64,000 nucleotides of DNA. It comes from Citrus sinensis (Eukaryota > Streptophyta > Magnoliopsida > Sapindales > Rutaceae). Below, in pieces: positions 26,401 through 39,180 of the stretch; position 1 is the first letter of the stretch, and each line of letters opens with the position of its first letter. The translations under genes were made by a program, and so were the position numbers. Under the pieces are notes generated by a model. It searched no databases and had not been told where the DNA came from. It was given only the letters and a program-made list of their open reading frames with translations. The stretch spans positions 21,702,501-21,766,500 of the forward strand of contig NC_068561.1 of assembly GCF_022201045.2 (NCBI RefSeq), in the 5' to 3' direction.

Positions 26401-27155
26401 CGCCAAATCCATATGGGCCCACTACTCGCCACGTACCGCGCGTCTGTTCAAACACCCTGCGCTCAGTTTTCAATAGAAATTAGGAGGGAAACTTCACGAA
26501 AAAAATTTGGCGGCACTCTTCGACTTCATCTCCCTCCACTATATTCGATGCAAGTGGCTGCTCTCTCCTTCTCCGTCTTCTACTTTTCATTTCACCACAC
26601 CAGTATTCAAATTCAAAGCTATGTTCTTACTTCATCATCAGCATTTTCAGATTTAATTTTACCCCTCACATTCACAGATACCTTCTTGCTCTCTTCATCG
26701 TAATACTCCATCGATGATATTTTGAGGTTTGATTTTATCTGTTCCGATTAGAATTCATGTTTTCTTTGATAATCTCTTTTATATTCAGATCGAATTGCAT
26801 CTACGTTGATACGACTATTTTCTTTCCGAGTAAGTGGTAACCAAAGTAAACGATTTTTTTTTTTTTGGGTTTAAATTAGGAACTTCATTGATTATGAAAA
26901 AAAATACAGCTGAATGATTTTGTTGCGAATTTTCTTTTGGAGAATTGTGAGGTTTTATACGATCTTAAATTTGGAAGTTTGTTTAGATATATATATTTTT
27001 TCTTAATGAATTTTATCGTTTATTTTTTTGGAAAATGAGCTCTTCGTCTTTATTTTGACTAAAAGTTCAATCTGAATTGCAGCCAAGTTCACATTAAACA
27101 ATTCCTAGGAAGCTGAAAGGATCGGTTATATATTGTTCACAGCACAAAATTCTCA
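26400..27155 (+). ncRNA. Candidate spliced leader or non-coding transcript
   Basis: From about 26400 the DNA changes from AT-rich to promoter- and leader-like composition (TTTGGCGGC at about 26507, then long pyrimidine-rich stretches). A good donor GTAAGT begins at 26830 and a TTGCAG acceptor ends at 27082. A second donor GTGAGT begins at 27156 after a 73-bp exon. No protein-coding gene follows on this strand before 53411. This could be a spliced long non-coding RNA running into the ROS1 3' end in antisense, or the orphan 5' end of a lost gene. The open frame at 26368-26703 is not convincing. No transcript evidence is available. Confidence 0.3.
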
Positions 27156-27568
27156 GTGAGTTTTATCCTGTCTCTTTATCCTTACTATTCTTGAATGCTG
27201 TTTCATATATATAAATATATACATGATCCAGAAATGATCATTGCAATGCATTAAAGTAATGTAGATGTTTAGACTCCTTTGCTCATGAGCCTTCTCTCTA
27301 ATTTTTTCAATTTCGTTACATTACGTACTCTTCTGTGTTGATGTGTGAAAAAGTAATAGCTATCCAGTACCACATGACACATCACACGAATGTTGCCAAA
27401 AATTAGAAGAATTGCTCAAATTTGAGCACGCCATTAGGTAACTATAGACTTTTTAAATCATGAACACGCTACGAGCACCCATAGGGTGAGAAAATTTGGC
27501 AAGTTTTTAACGGTGAGCCACTAGCTGTTGGTCATTCTCTCCATACATAGAAACATTGGCATTGACGT

Positions 27569-30500
27569 CTACTTATGATCTGCATCTGCTTTACCTGGTA
27601 CCTTGTTCAACTTGCTTGCTGGGAAATGCAGTCTCGCCATCAGAGGACGGGGTGCTCGTGATTTTTGGTCAAATCCCCTCACACAAACATATCCTGCAAA
27701 TTATTTCCAGCCAAGTTTCAGCAGGTAGCTGATATTACAACATAAGGCCTATTAACTCAGATCATCTGTATTTTTTATTTTTGAAGTAGTAGAAAAAAAG
27801 GGAAAAACATTCAATATCAGGTTTGAGCATTTACTTATAATTTTCTAGTATCTAGGTATTAACTTCAGGATCAGTACTTACTTTCTACAGCAAAAGTTCT
27901 GTGGGTACTTCTTGACATAAGTAGTAAAATTGGGCAAGCATATAGAAGTTCAGGTTTGGACCAATATCTATATGTACCCCTTGTTTGAAGGAATGTATCT
28001 CGTATTACAGACAATGGACAATCAAAATCTTATTGATTTACACCATTCTAGGGGTCTTTGCCCCCAAGGATATGTTTTCTGTTGACCATCCCCTTAAACA
28101 TGGTGGGATTGTGTTCTACTTTTGAAGTGATTAAATAATTTGTTGCATTTGTTTTGCAATGATTATATTTGGTAAAAAGACGCTCAGAACTCTGAGATTT
28201 GCCCCAATGGATAGCTAGACCCTTTTAGCTTTTGATGTGGGCTACTAGACTCCTACTGTTTCATAAGTGGAAATTTAGATCTCATTCCTAGTGAATTCAA
28301 TCTCTTTGGATGAAGATAAGGGGACTATAATACATTAATCTTGGTGGTTATTGTACCCTTAAAAGCGCGGGCGCACACAAAATTTCATGGTTTCAATGTG
28401 TTGATTTTTTTTTTTCCAGTGGCATGTTTAAGTAAGGATGTCCTTACTAGAGATATATACATATATAAACTTATTCTGGCTTTAGCTAAGTTCAAATCTA
28501 CCTTAGTGAAATGGCCTAGATTAACTTAGAAGACCCAGTGTGTTATGAAATGATTGAGTCGAGGCCTTTTAAGTTGAAGGTAGGAAGTCTGTGAGTTTGA
28601 AAATTCAACTTTTTTTTCCTTTTGGAGAGGATACGTGAGCCAAGATATAGATTAGCAATCCTGGTGGGTCTCAATAATTTTCTATTTCTACTAAGTGTTA
28701 CCACTGAAAGAAACAAGAAACTGCTAAATTGAGTAGATATACTGTCCTTGGTTTGCTTGTGCACATTTTGGCGCGAGTTGATGAAATATGAATCATAAAG
28801 AAGCTATGTTGGGTTTTTCAGGGCAACTCATATTGTTCTCTCTCAGCATTTGAAAGGCAGCATTGTTATGCATGCTTTAGGTGTCTATCTAGGCATTTTA
28901 AGGTCTGATGTTTGTTTCTCCCAAAAAAAAAAAAGGAAAAAAGAAAGGTCTGTCATTTGTAGAGTACCTAAGAAAACAACTACGCTGTTGGCACTTAAAA
29001 TGAGAAAAGTTAAAGAACTTTTTCGTGTACCTCTCCAGAAGCAGTGCTGAATTCCTTCTGTTGTTAAACCTGACAGATAAAAAATGGAGGTTGAATGACA
29101 TTGTCTGACCTCAAAGCAATTATTATTTTATCCACTTCAGCAATATCTACCTTTAAATATTGAAGGTATAGAGGTTCCAAAATACACAGTCCGCCTAGGT
29201 AGGTTCCATAACCACTCCCTGGGAACATTAATGGGCTTCAAGCTAGAATCATGGTCTGCAAATACCTGCGTTAAAAGGATATACATGGTAAAGTATGAGT
29301 TTAAATAGTGGAAAAGAAATTGAAATAATATTTTATTTTAATTTACCTCATTAACTTGGAAATATGTGCCATTTAGGGGAAAGCTTCCTCTCATTGCTGT
29401 TCGACACGGTATCTGTTCACAAAAGGTTGCTAAAATTGGTTCACATTTGATATGCATGGTTCTTCAGAATAGTCACACATAGCTATTTAATGCACATGCT
29501 CACCAAAATGGTCCCTCGAACAATTTGAAACTCTGATTCCCGAACACTGTTGCATGAAAAACATGTCTTCTCATTGCACATTTTGCCATGTTCTTGAGAA
29601 CTGCACCTACTTTCAGGTGGTTGAATAGAATTTGCCGTTTCACCTAAAATGAGCATTGTTTTGCATTCGGTATAACCAGTTAGCAAAATTCAAATCTTGG
29701 CTTCAAAACACATCAATTCAGTGGTCGTATTGACAAAATCATCTTTTGTCAATCTGGCCAGAAGCAATTTGTTTTATACAAATTGTTTCTTCACCTGGTG
29801 TCCATATGGCAAGAAGATATCTGCCTGGGTCATCAGGTTCTCTTTTTTCCATCTGTAATTTGAGGAAAGAGCAATTAGTAGAAAAAACATTGTAAACTTA
29901 GTATTCCTATTTACTTGATGCGAAAAACTTACCCCACGCAAAAGAGGGTGTGAATCTGGAAGTTCATACCTGCAGGATAATTAAGAATAGTGAATAAAAG
30001 ATTTTTGCCTTCTCTTGGTATATTAGTGTGGGTTCAGTTGGATTATTTGTTTTTGGTACTCAATGTTGTATTAGTTTTAGTTTAGTTGGATTATTTGTTT
30101 TTGGTACTCAATGGGGTTCTGCATCAAATTTTTGTCATTCTTTAGCGCCGCAGCTCTGAATTTCATAGCCATGCTTGATTAATAATTTTTCTAAAAGAAA
30201 TTCTAGGCATTATGTCCCATTAACCGTTAATTTGTTGTTTAAGTAAGTTCTATACTTTGTGATGAATCCAGTGGACATAATCTTATTTTGTTTTCTCCTC
30301 CCTTTTCCAGCTTTGCTAAAATATATTACATCTATCAGAATTATTCAGTTAATTTAGAGCTTCACAATGACTTTGTACTTACACTTGGTGCTCTGTTCGT
30401 AGACGACTCACATTCTTAAGCTTGGGTGCAGGAATAGATGCTGCTCCCACTGTTAAAGCAACTAAAGCTTTGGACATATCACCTTCTTGAAGCTCCAAAT

Positions 30501-30977
30501 TCTCTTGCATATAATTCTGTAAGGTCTGAGTGAACTCTTTCATGTTAAGCTTGATAGTAGGAATCTCTTCTGGATCTTCACAGAATGTATCTTCGATGTC
30601 ATTTTCTGATACTTGTACACACTCTGGTTCTGGTGTCGCTGGCTCTTCAATGATAGGCTCACAGTTATTAACAGCAATTTCTAATTTTCCGACTGGTAGA
30701 TCGGTTGCATGAGTTAGAGGAAGAGGTAGTTGATTGATCATCATTGCAGGATTTTGGGTATTTGTTCTATTTTCATTTGCACTCACTATTGCTTTCTCCT
30801 CCGGCCCTGGAAGTGCAAGTCTTGAGCTGTATATGAAATGATTTCTGAGTCAACTTATCAGATTTTACTAATTGTATGCCAGGTAGGTCTTAGTTCACAC
30901 TATAATCATGGAAGAGGTTTTCATAACCTTATCTATGAAAAGGTTCTCTTAGATACTGAAAAATATTCATATATATA

Positions 30978-31013
<36 letters not shown>

Positions 31014-34000
31014 TGTATGTATGACAACTCCCTGTCTGCAGATTACCTCAATGAAGTAAGACGGTACTGGGTGGTGTTAAACACAAATGTGATTGATGCT
31101 TTATCAGCACTATTTGTGCTAATGACATGCGGTCCTAGAGCTAGGAAACAGAAAAGGAATGTGCAAACCTTGCAAATGCACTTGCAAAATGCCTGCATTC
31201 TCCTCTCATTGGACATGCATTGCAGTTTGGTTTGCTTTTTGTACAGAAGACCTGCATAAATGTCAAACAGTATTGTCGTCTTAGCCATAGCTTGCTGATC
31301 ACTAAGGAGAACAACTTCAAATTTAATGCATACATATACAACACACCTTTCCAAATGTTATCATCTGGTAATGCAGCTCATACCTATGAGTATACATTTC
31401 AACATATTAGTTGCACTTACTGACAAGAATAACTGTTTCTTCTTTCTTTTCCTTGCTAATTTATACACGAGATAAACAAATCTTGGATTCAGGATAATAA
31501 GTACAAAGTTAAATTATCTTTACAGTGTTCTTTGGTCAAGTTTGCACAGTCGAGGCCATAGATATTTTTGAATGGATTCCAGCACTGGATACCTGTGCAA
31601 GGAAAAGAACATTATCAGTTATGTTTTGAACATATGATTATTTGCATCAGAATTCTATGTATACTTGATACTTACAGTTCTAGAAGATGCAACTGAAGCG
31701 ATTCAGGCAGTGGCTGAAGTGGCACCCAGCCGAGTCTTACAGCTATACGTCCAACATTTGTGTCAACCTAACATTAAATAATAAAATTGAGATCTATTCT
31801 ATTTGTTCTATATTCTAGATGTAACTGCGGCTTATTTATTAACTCACTGGAAAAGCAAGATGGTGAAGTGTTAGAAGTCGCACACACTCCACACTTTTCA
31901 AGCCCAATCCCCGAAAGCTTAGTAGATACTCTCTACAAAAACAAGTTGTATTTAGTAATTTTTAGTTTTTTGCTTAAAGACAGAGTTGTATGCTTTATTT
32001 TTTCAGTGAAACACATTTCCGGCATATTGATATGATATGTATTACCAATAGTGAAGAAAATTCATTTAGTCCTCTGTTTTGAGGAAGAGTTAGGAATATG
32101 TACCCTAGGACTTACTTTGCTTTGTCTGGTGGAACATCTCTAAGCCATTCAAGATCCACACTTCCATGGTCTCTAACCAGGCGGTTAAGAAAATCCTGCA
32201 TAGATTTATCAATTAAAATTGCTTGATTTGAAGAGTTATCTATTTCTGGTTCGTGCCCGAACCTATTCAAGATATTTTGTCATGGAACTTTATACTTCTA
32301 CCTTTATTCGTCCAGCAAGCATGTTGTTCATACCACGTTCCTTGATGGTGTTGGCAATCTTATTAACATCAGCACATCTTACAGCTTCCCAATCCAATGA
32401 GTCCTTGGTATGTTCTGGTCTTTCTTTCTTCCCTCCATTTGCTTCCACCTGTCTCCTTAAGCTGTCCCAGTCAAAGTCATTTTGTTTCTCCTTGCTGACC
32501 CTTGTACTTTTTGATTTTGATGTAGCATCATCAATACCATTAAGTTCCTTGCTGAAGGAATGATCATACTTATTCTGGTCTGATACTGATGATTTCAGCT
32601 GAGTGTTTTCTCGGTTATAGAGTGCATTGTGGCTTTCTATAGCATCTATGCTTCCACTGGAGATTTTTGGCAAATTCAGATCATTCTTTTGTGCATGAGC
32701 TGGTGGTTCCATAGCAAATCTAGAATCTCCAAATAATTCACTCTCATGCTGTGCAATACTATTCTTGTTGGCTTGCATGCTATTTCTTGATTGCTTATTT
32801 CCATGCCTTGGTGCTTCTGGGCCAGCAACAATCAGCTTAGTTGCATCAGTAGTTTGACTTGCAAATTCTGGCATTAAAGCAATTTTGTCTGTCACATCAG
32901 AAATACCAGAAGATCTTGTTTCTTCTCTGCGCATCTCGTAGGATTCTACTTCCACTGATAAATCTTGGGTTAGACATGGATGGAAACTGCTGGGTGGAAT
33001 ACTTGATACTCTTGAAAGTACTTTAGGATCATCTATATCTTTGACCTTCACTCTTTGGGTGTTGGACTCCAGGGTTTGGAACTGGCTGTGTTCATCCTTT
33101 GAGTTTTCATCAGATGACATATGGCCATTTCTGTGATTGTAATTCCCATGCAGCATGGTTGATCCTACCATCTGTAAGAGCTCCACAAAAGAGTTTGAGC
33201 CATTAAAGCTGTTGAGTGTGGGTACATTACTTGAGTCCCCTGCATCTGAGTTGCTATTGGAGCTTGATATGGTCCCATCAGCAAATGGGGCAAATGAAGA
33301 GTCCAAGGAATTTGGAGATGAAAGTACATCGTTATATGTCTCTGGGTAAATTTCACTAGAATTCATCAACTTGCATTTTGACTCATTTATTGAGCTGACA
33401 ACACTGGTACTGCTTTCCAATGAATTGTTGCTGCTGACAACCTCTCTCTCTTCACCGAGCTCAGTACCATGAAGTGTCATAGAACCCTGGTCACAAACAG
33501 GTTGATGTGACATCTTTTCTTTCCATTCTATAGTGTCTTCTGGATCCAATACGTATTCCGCTGGTTCTTCAATTACTGATGTAATCTCTTCTCCATGGCA
33601 TGGTTTCTGCTTGGAATTGAGTGGAAAATTTGCAGCAAGTGACATGAATGCAGAACTGAAACAATCAAATGAATGAAGTAAGAGGTTTTCTATCTGTCTT
33701 TCCTCTAATTTCATAAAGTTCTCAAAGAACAATAAATATCATAGAAATTCTAGTGCACCTGGAAAGATGATCTGAAACATTCTGGGTGAGAAATACTCCA
33801 ACCACTGAGTCAACAACTGATCCCTTCCACATAGAGAAGCGTCTATCCCCTGTGAAAATGACATTTTGCTGTTATAAATAAACTTCTAACTAAATTCATT
33901 GTGGGTGAGAAAAAAAAGGCAAATCTTTCTGCAAGTAGAAAAAGGAAATTAAAATCTCCAAAAACCCATGGACTGAAGTTTCTTGCAGTTCTCGAATTGC

Positions 34001-37000
34001 AAAACATTTAATGGGTTTTGGTGTCTATTTTATAGCTAATTTTTTTTATCTGTCTTTTAAGTTATAATTCCAAGTACATGAGAACATATGGCCTTCCTGT
34101 TGCGATACTTATTGGCTTCTGGTTTAACTGTTTGGAACTTAGACAATGCAGATGGTTTGACTGCCATGTGCTTTTTCACTAGTGGAAATTGTCTCTGGAG
34201 CAGAGTGGCGTCATCATGTTATTTTTTTCTGTAGAATAGCTATTGAGGTATTTTGGTTTTGATTTATTAAGTTACTTAAGATACTCCAGATGGAATATAT
34301 TCACAATTACTAGAAATTGCCTGTGGTGGATATTGAGAAAAGTAGTTTTGGATATGTAGAAGATGAATAACTTACTGGCTTTAACAATTAGTAAAGGGTA
34401 AGAAGGTGGTTTGGCTTGATTTTGTGACTTGTATTGTACAGCTGAAGGAACAAAAAGCACAAAAATGTATATCATTCTCTCTCCTGTAGGCGATCACAGT
34501 AGTTTTATATCTTATTACTATAGTCTTCTTTGATTGTTTGTGGATGGTTTTACAGTATAAAAAGTATAATAAGCCATTTGTTCCACATTACCGAATCAAT
34601 AATTGGACCCTAAGCACTCTTAAGTCTAGCAGAAGGTGGATATCAAAGAAGAGAATTGCTACCTTGCACAAGATGCATGCGGGCTATAAACGAGTCAACA
34701 CGACCATGAAACACTCTCCGTTCTTCCTCCCATTGTCTTGCTTTCTCTTCATCAGTTCCATCAATACCTTCACTATTGATGTCTTGCATTAGAAGCTTCC
34801 ATACCCTGTTAGTTTCTTCATCTAGCTCTACCTTTGGCCGTGGCCGCCGCTTTTTGACCAGATCAAATGAATCCTGAAATGATACAATTGTGCCATCTCT
34901 GCTATAAAGGACAAGTGCATTCTGCTCGTGATTCATATAGAATGGTACAATTGCATTCTGCTCTTGATCTTCACTGCTTTCTTTATTGATGTTTAAATGC
35001 TGTAATTGCTCAACGATTGCATCAACAGAAAACATTTGCCTCCACGTTAATTCTGGAAGAATACCTGCATTAAATGGCTTATATGAAATAATAGTACCGT
35101 TTGACAAAATGGATAGTTTTATCAATAGCGTAATTATAGTTTGTTAGCCAAAATTGCTTTCTTTTTCACCTGGAAAAATAAAGTCAATGATTGCATAACG
35201 TACCTAGTAAGTTGGAAGAGAACTGGTGGTGATTGTTTATGATCTTTTGGTGCTTTTGTGCTTCATTACTGTTGGAGGATATTGAACTGACAAGGGAGTT
35301 TCTTTTTGTACGCTTCTTTCGAGCCAATGTTTCGTGCATCTCTGGTACTAGTGCTTCTATGCATGTCTGAGGCCTTTGTGAATTCCCAACATGTTGCTTA
35401 TCACTATCCAATGGTCCTCGACTGCCATGGTAAGTTTGTTGCATGACGCACTCTGCAATTCTGGTCAGTGAAGCCAAATCCCTAACTCGAGTAGGACCTC
35501 TGGATCTCTTTCTTTTCTGTCTCTCTACTGGACTTAAAGCAAGGGTATTCTCAAGCGTTTTCTGTTTTTCTTGATCTGATACATTAGAATCTGCTCTAAC
35601 ATCTCCTTCAGAGCATGTGTCCAGTAAGATACTTTTTGCAGCAGTCACACAGGATGATGTGCTAGATGTAGCTGAATTCTGCCCCTTATCTGATCTCCTT
35701 TTCTTGTAAATGTTTGGAAAATGTGGTTCAGGCACCTTGTATGCTTGTAAAGTGAGGTAGTGAACCCCAGTCAGATTAGAGCTGCTGGTGTCTGCTTGTC
35801 TGATTGCATCAGAATTCCTTCTCTTTGGCTCCCATGCTTGTCCTTGCTCAATTGCGATTGTGCAGGTGCCGCATTTAGAACCAATTAGGTTTCTTGGTGA
35901 TGATTGACCATCAGTTTGTAAAATCACTTGTTTTGAGTTTCCCTCCCCATTATCAGCAGTCCTTTGACCTATGCCATCTGTAATCATCTCTTTTCTGGAA
36001 TCAGAAGTCTGTTTCTGCCCTTCTGGTGATGCTATGTATTCTTTTATCGGTCGATTGACTGAACAAGTGAGGTCATAGGCAATGCCTCCTTGTGTATTTT
36101 CGACAATCACTTCAATTCCTTCTCCAAGTTGCAAGATTGATTTTGAAGAGTTTTCATACCTAGGTTGTCCTTCTATGTCAAAGTTTAAGGACCTCCTACA
36201 TGACCTCTTGGCAGGTTTGAGTTTCTTCTGATCATTGGATACTCCGGCTACTTCCGTTGGGGTAGATTTTGAGTCTTTGTTGAGTCCCTTCTTTCGCACA
36301 TACTTCCTTTTTCCTGTGGCAGGTTCTTTAGAATGATTAGGCTGTGGGGTCACTGGCTTTGTCACTGCATCTCCTTTGCCAAGTTGCCCTGTCGACATAA
36401 AAAGGTCCTTTGCCTGTGACTCTGAAACTAAATCAAAGCTAGACTTGCATTTAAAGTTTCCATCTCTAGGCTGTTCTTGCATGCCAGAATCCATGGTTCT
36501 ACAGAATTCCTTGGTAGGTTCAAACATCTTCATGTCAGTGGGTGCTGCAGCGTCTTGTGGGGAAGGCTTCTCTGTGCCAATTCCCTTTCTTACATACTTC
36601 CTTTTACCTGTTGGAGTTTGTTTAGAACCATTAATCTTTGTTATCACTGGATTTGGAGTCATCACTTCAGTTTCTTTACACAGCTGCCCGGTAGATTTTG
36701 ACTGACAAAATTCCTCCTGTGATACTGAAACTGAATCAAATGTTGATTTGCAAGCAGATTTTTCATCTCGAGTCAGTCCTATGTCAAAATTTGAGGCCTT
36801 TTTGCATGACTCGATGGCAAGTTCATGTGTTTTCAGGTTAGTGGATTCTGCGGCTGCTTCTGCTGGGGCAGATGTTAAGCCGTTGTTGAGCCCCTTCTTT
36901 CGCACGTACTTCCGCTTACCTGTTGCATTATCCTTAGAATTCTTTGGGATCTTAGGTTTTCCTTCTTTGGCCACCTTTGGCCTGTGTTTTTTCCTCTTTG

Positions 37001-38342
37001 GTTTCTGCTGAGGTGTTTTGTTGAGGTCAGCAACTCCTTCTTCAGGGTTGTGATTCTCCTTTATCTGTGTGGAAACAGCTGAAACTGATGCATCTGTAAG
37101 TAGCTCTAAGTGTTCTTCATTGCCCAGGATTCCACTGGAGACGACTCTTTTAGCAGCAATGTCATCATTCTGTTCATCTTTTTCTTGGTTAGTTCTGTCA
37201 TAAGAGCATAAATTTTCTATTTCAGAAATTCGCTTGCTTTTGACTCCGATGGCTTTATCTGGTGTGATGGGAGCAAACTTAGAGATAATTGGGAGACAGG
37301 ATTTGTCTGGCATTGTTCCAGGATGGGAATTAAGATCACAGGAGTGTTGGTGTGAAATGGAAACTTCATCTGCAGAGCAACCGTTCAACATATTAGATTC
37401 ACTGAAAGGTACAAAATTTGTAAGTTTCATGGTTGAAGTTAGGTGCTATATTTACTAGTAAAAGTTACTATTGATGACTATGATGGTCTTTCAGGAAATA
37501 TAATTTCTAATTCAATGTTCTAACAGATGATGCCAAAAGTTTTAGGAGATATTTTTACAGTCGATGCATGGTGATTGGGAGGTCACTTAGTGAGATATGG
37601 TGCAAGGGTAAATTCAACGCCGAATTTCTTTGCTGATTCTTGTGTCCTATATATACCCATTGTCCCATTTGTTCTAGCTATATTACAGTTTATCTTTTAA
37701 CATCCCTTCTTGCATAGATCTCTTCCTATCTATGTGTGTGCCCCTGTGTACATGAAGAACTCTCATATTGAATAGAAAGCTATGACTACTACAAAAAGCG
37801 GTTGTCAAAAGCAAGCATTATGCTTATATTTTTAGTCCCATCGTCTGATTGAAATTAGAAATGCTCTTCACTGGGCAAAAACTTAGGTCAATGTCAATCT
37901 GAGACTCGTGAGTGGAAAGGAAAGGACCTGCTGCGGTGTTGTCATTTCTTTGTGAGGCTGCATTAGCAAGAGCCAATAGACTTGCAAAAGGCACATTTCT
38001 GTATTCAGCCAAGGGGTCAATGGAAACCTCTCGGCATGCTTCAACTGTGTCACAGGCAACACCCATTTTTGCGGCTGAACTAACCTCTGCATTATTAACC
38101 CCTCTGTTTGTATCTTCACTATTGGCAGAGTTGAAATGAATAACCGCTGTATTGGATTGAGAGTCTTTGTTGCAAACAGAAGAAAAACATTCTGATCCTT
38201 GCCAATTTGGTTGGTCTGGCTGGTTGGCTTGATCATTTGCATGGATCGGCATAGGTTTTGGCTGAATTGGCCTAAAAGGGGTTGCCGGAGTCCATGAACC
38301 CTGACTTTCACACTCCTTTTGACCTGGTGTCCCACTATTCAT
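27569..38342 (-). CDS. ROS1: ROS1-like 5-methylcytosine DNA glycosylase/lyase
   Basis: Nineteen exons: 37872-38342, 35204-37445, 34663-35064, 33759-33849, 32302-33655, 32116-32195, 31848-31932, 31676-31767, 31524-31592, 31347-31383, 31169-31251, 30383-30826, 29933-29969, 29795-29852, 29504-29643, 29347-29412, 29151-29265, 29031-29069, 27569-27693. All are GT-AG with consistent phase, giving 2009 aa. It removes 5-methylcytosine from DNA in the nucleus to reverse silencing. The HhH-GPD domain has Lys 1559 (GLGLKSVE) and catalytic Asp 1577 (VDTNVGR), 18 residues apart as in Arabidopsis ROS1. The 4Fe-4S ligands are Cys 1644, 1651, 1654 and 1660. The DME-family C-terminal domain follows (RGSFPLNGTYFQVNE to ARLHFPASKL). 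FCEDPEEIPTIKLNM and CFSCNS favour ROS1 over DEMETER, although the length is DEMETER-like. The exon 1/exon 2 junction is the least certain. Residues about 331-617 hold a triplicated basic module. Confidence 0.93.
30036..30113. repeat. Direct repeat in a ROS1 intron
   Basis: A 30-bp unit starting AGTTGGATTATTTG and ending GGTACTCAATG occurs at 30036-30065 and again, identical, at 30084-30113. It lies in the intron between exons 12 and 13 and has no coding effect. Confidence 0.9.
30968..31023. repeat. Compound AT/GTAT microsatellite in a ROS1 intron
   Basis: An AT run is followed by about nine GTAT units, within the intron between exons 11 and 12 of the ROS1-like gene. It is probably length-variable between alleles. 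Confidence 0.95.
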
Positions 38343-39180
38343 TGCTTGGCTTTACAATCTTGTAAAAAAATATGCAAGTTGTTCTCTTGCTTACCTGCTT
38401 CTTTCTATCAGAAACTCGCTTTACATTGCTCAATAAGCTTCAGTCTCTATCAAAAGCAAATCCCGGTGTGTGAAATGCCATCTACCAGCCGAGATTTCTT
38501 TGCTTCTCAATCTCATCGTACACAAGTATCCTGCTGAAACCAACATAAGAAAAAAAAATTTCAGCTGTTGTAAAATAAAATGCTGCAAAACAGGTTGGTG
38601 ACAGCTCTGTCTATCTAAAAGACCGGAAACAAAGTTCACTCAATTCCTTTTAAAGTACTTAAAAATTGTTCTATAATCTTACGGATGACAGATCTCTCAT
38701 CCATAACCCAGCTGCTCTATCATGATGAACTCGCTTAATCACAGTTAACAGAATTTTGTTAATTTATTTTTTTTGTTAAAGGAGATCACAAAATTGTAGA
38801 TACAATAATTTTATTTATTTAACTTTAATTAAATACGTTCTCACTTGGCACAACAGAATACAAGAAAATCCCTGCAGATTCTCTCAGTAATCTCCTCATA
38901 TAATGCCACTTTATTCTCTTCTGTTGTTACAACATTATAACAGAAAAAATTAAAAATTCTTTAAATAACAATTAAAAAATAATAACTCTTAAGCATCCTA
39001 CCGTAGACCAGAGTCAATGCCGGAGATCTGGTTCTGGTACTTGAAAGGCTAGAGGAAAGTGAAGCAACGTATGAAGATAGCTGTTTTCAAGTAACAAATA
39101 ATTGGAAAAAAGAAAAAAAAAAAAAAAAGGAGTTAAGCCAAGCGGAGACTAAAGCTTTTATATTCTAAAGACCTCTTGGA
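38343..39180 (-). promoter_or_regulatory. Probable ROS1 5' leader and proximal promoter
   Basis: Upstream of the ROS1 start codon on the minus strand the composition is transcript-like. A donor-like GTAGGATG follows a less AT-rich block at about 39003-39070, and a CAG acceptor precedes a block at about 38395-38530. At least one leader intron is therefore likely. The transcription start is not determined; the pyrimidine-rich area near 39110-39180 is a plausible site. Confidence 0.4.

Noticed and set aside
26368..26703. Plus-strand open frame of 111 codons starting in the promoter-like block
   Set aside because: No domain, no codon bias, and it crosses pyrimidine-rich leader-like sequence; better read as UTR or non-coding RNA.
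35204..37445. Splice acceptor TTTCAG inside the start of ROS1 exon 2
   Set aside because: Using it puts the exon out of phase with both possible exon 1 donors; the upstream ATATAG acceptor at 37446 keeps frame from the CCA|GTGAAG donor.
27569..38342. Assignment of the DNA glycosylase as DEMETER because of its 2009-residue length
   Set aside because: C-terminal signatures (FCEDPEEIPTIKLNM, CFSCNS, QIVRGTIL) and the N-terminal WTPATP and LLALANAAS motifs are closer to ROS1; length is explained partly by the triplicated module. A tree would settle it.
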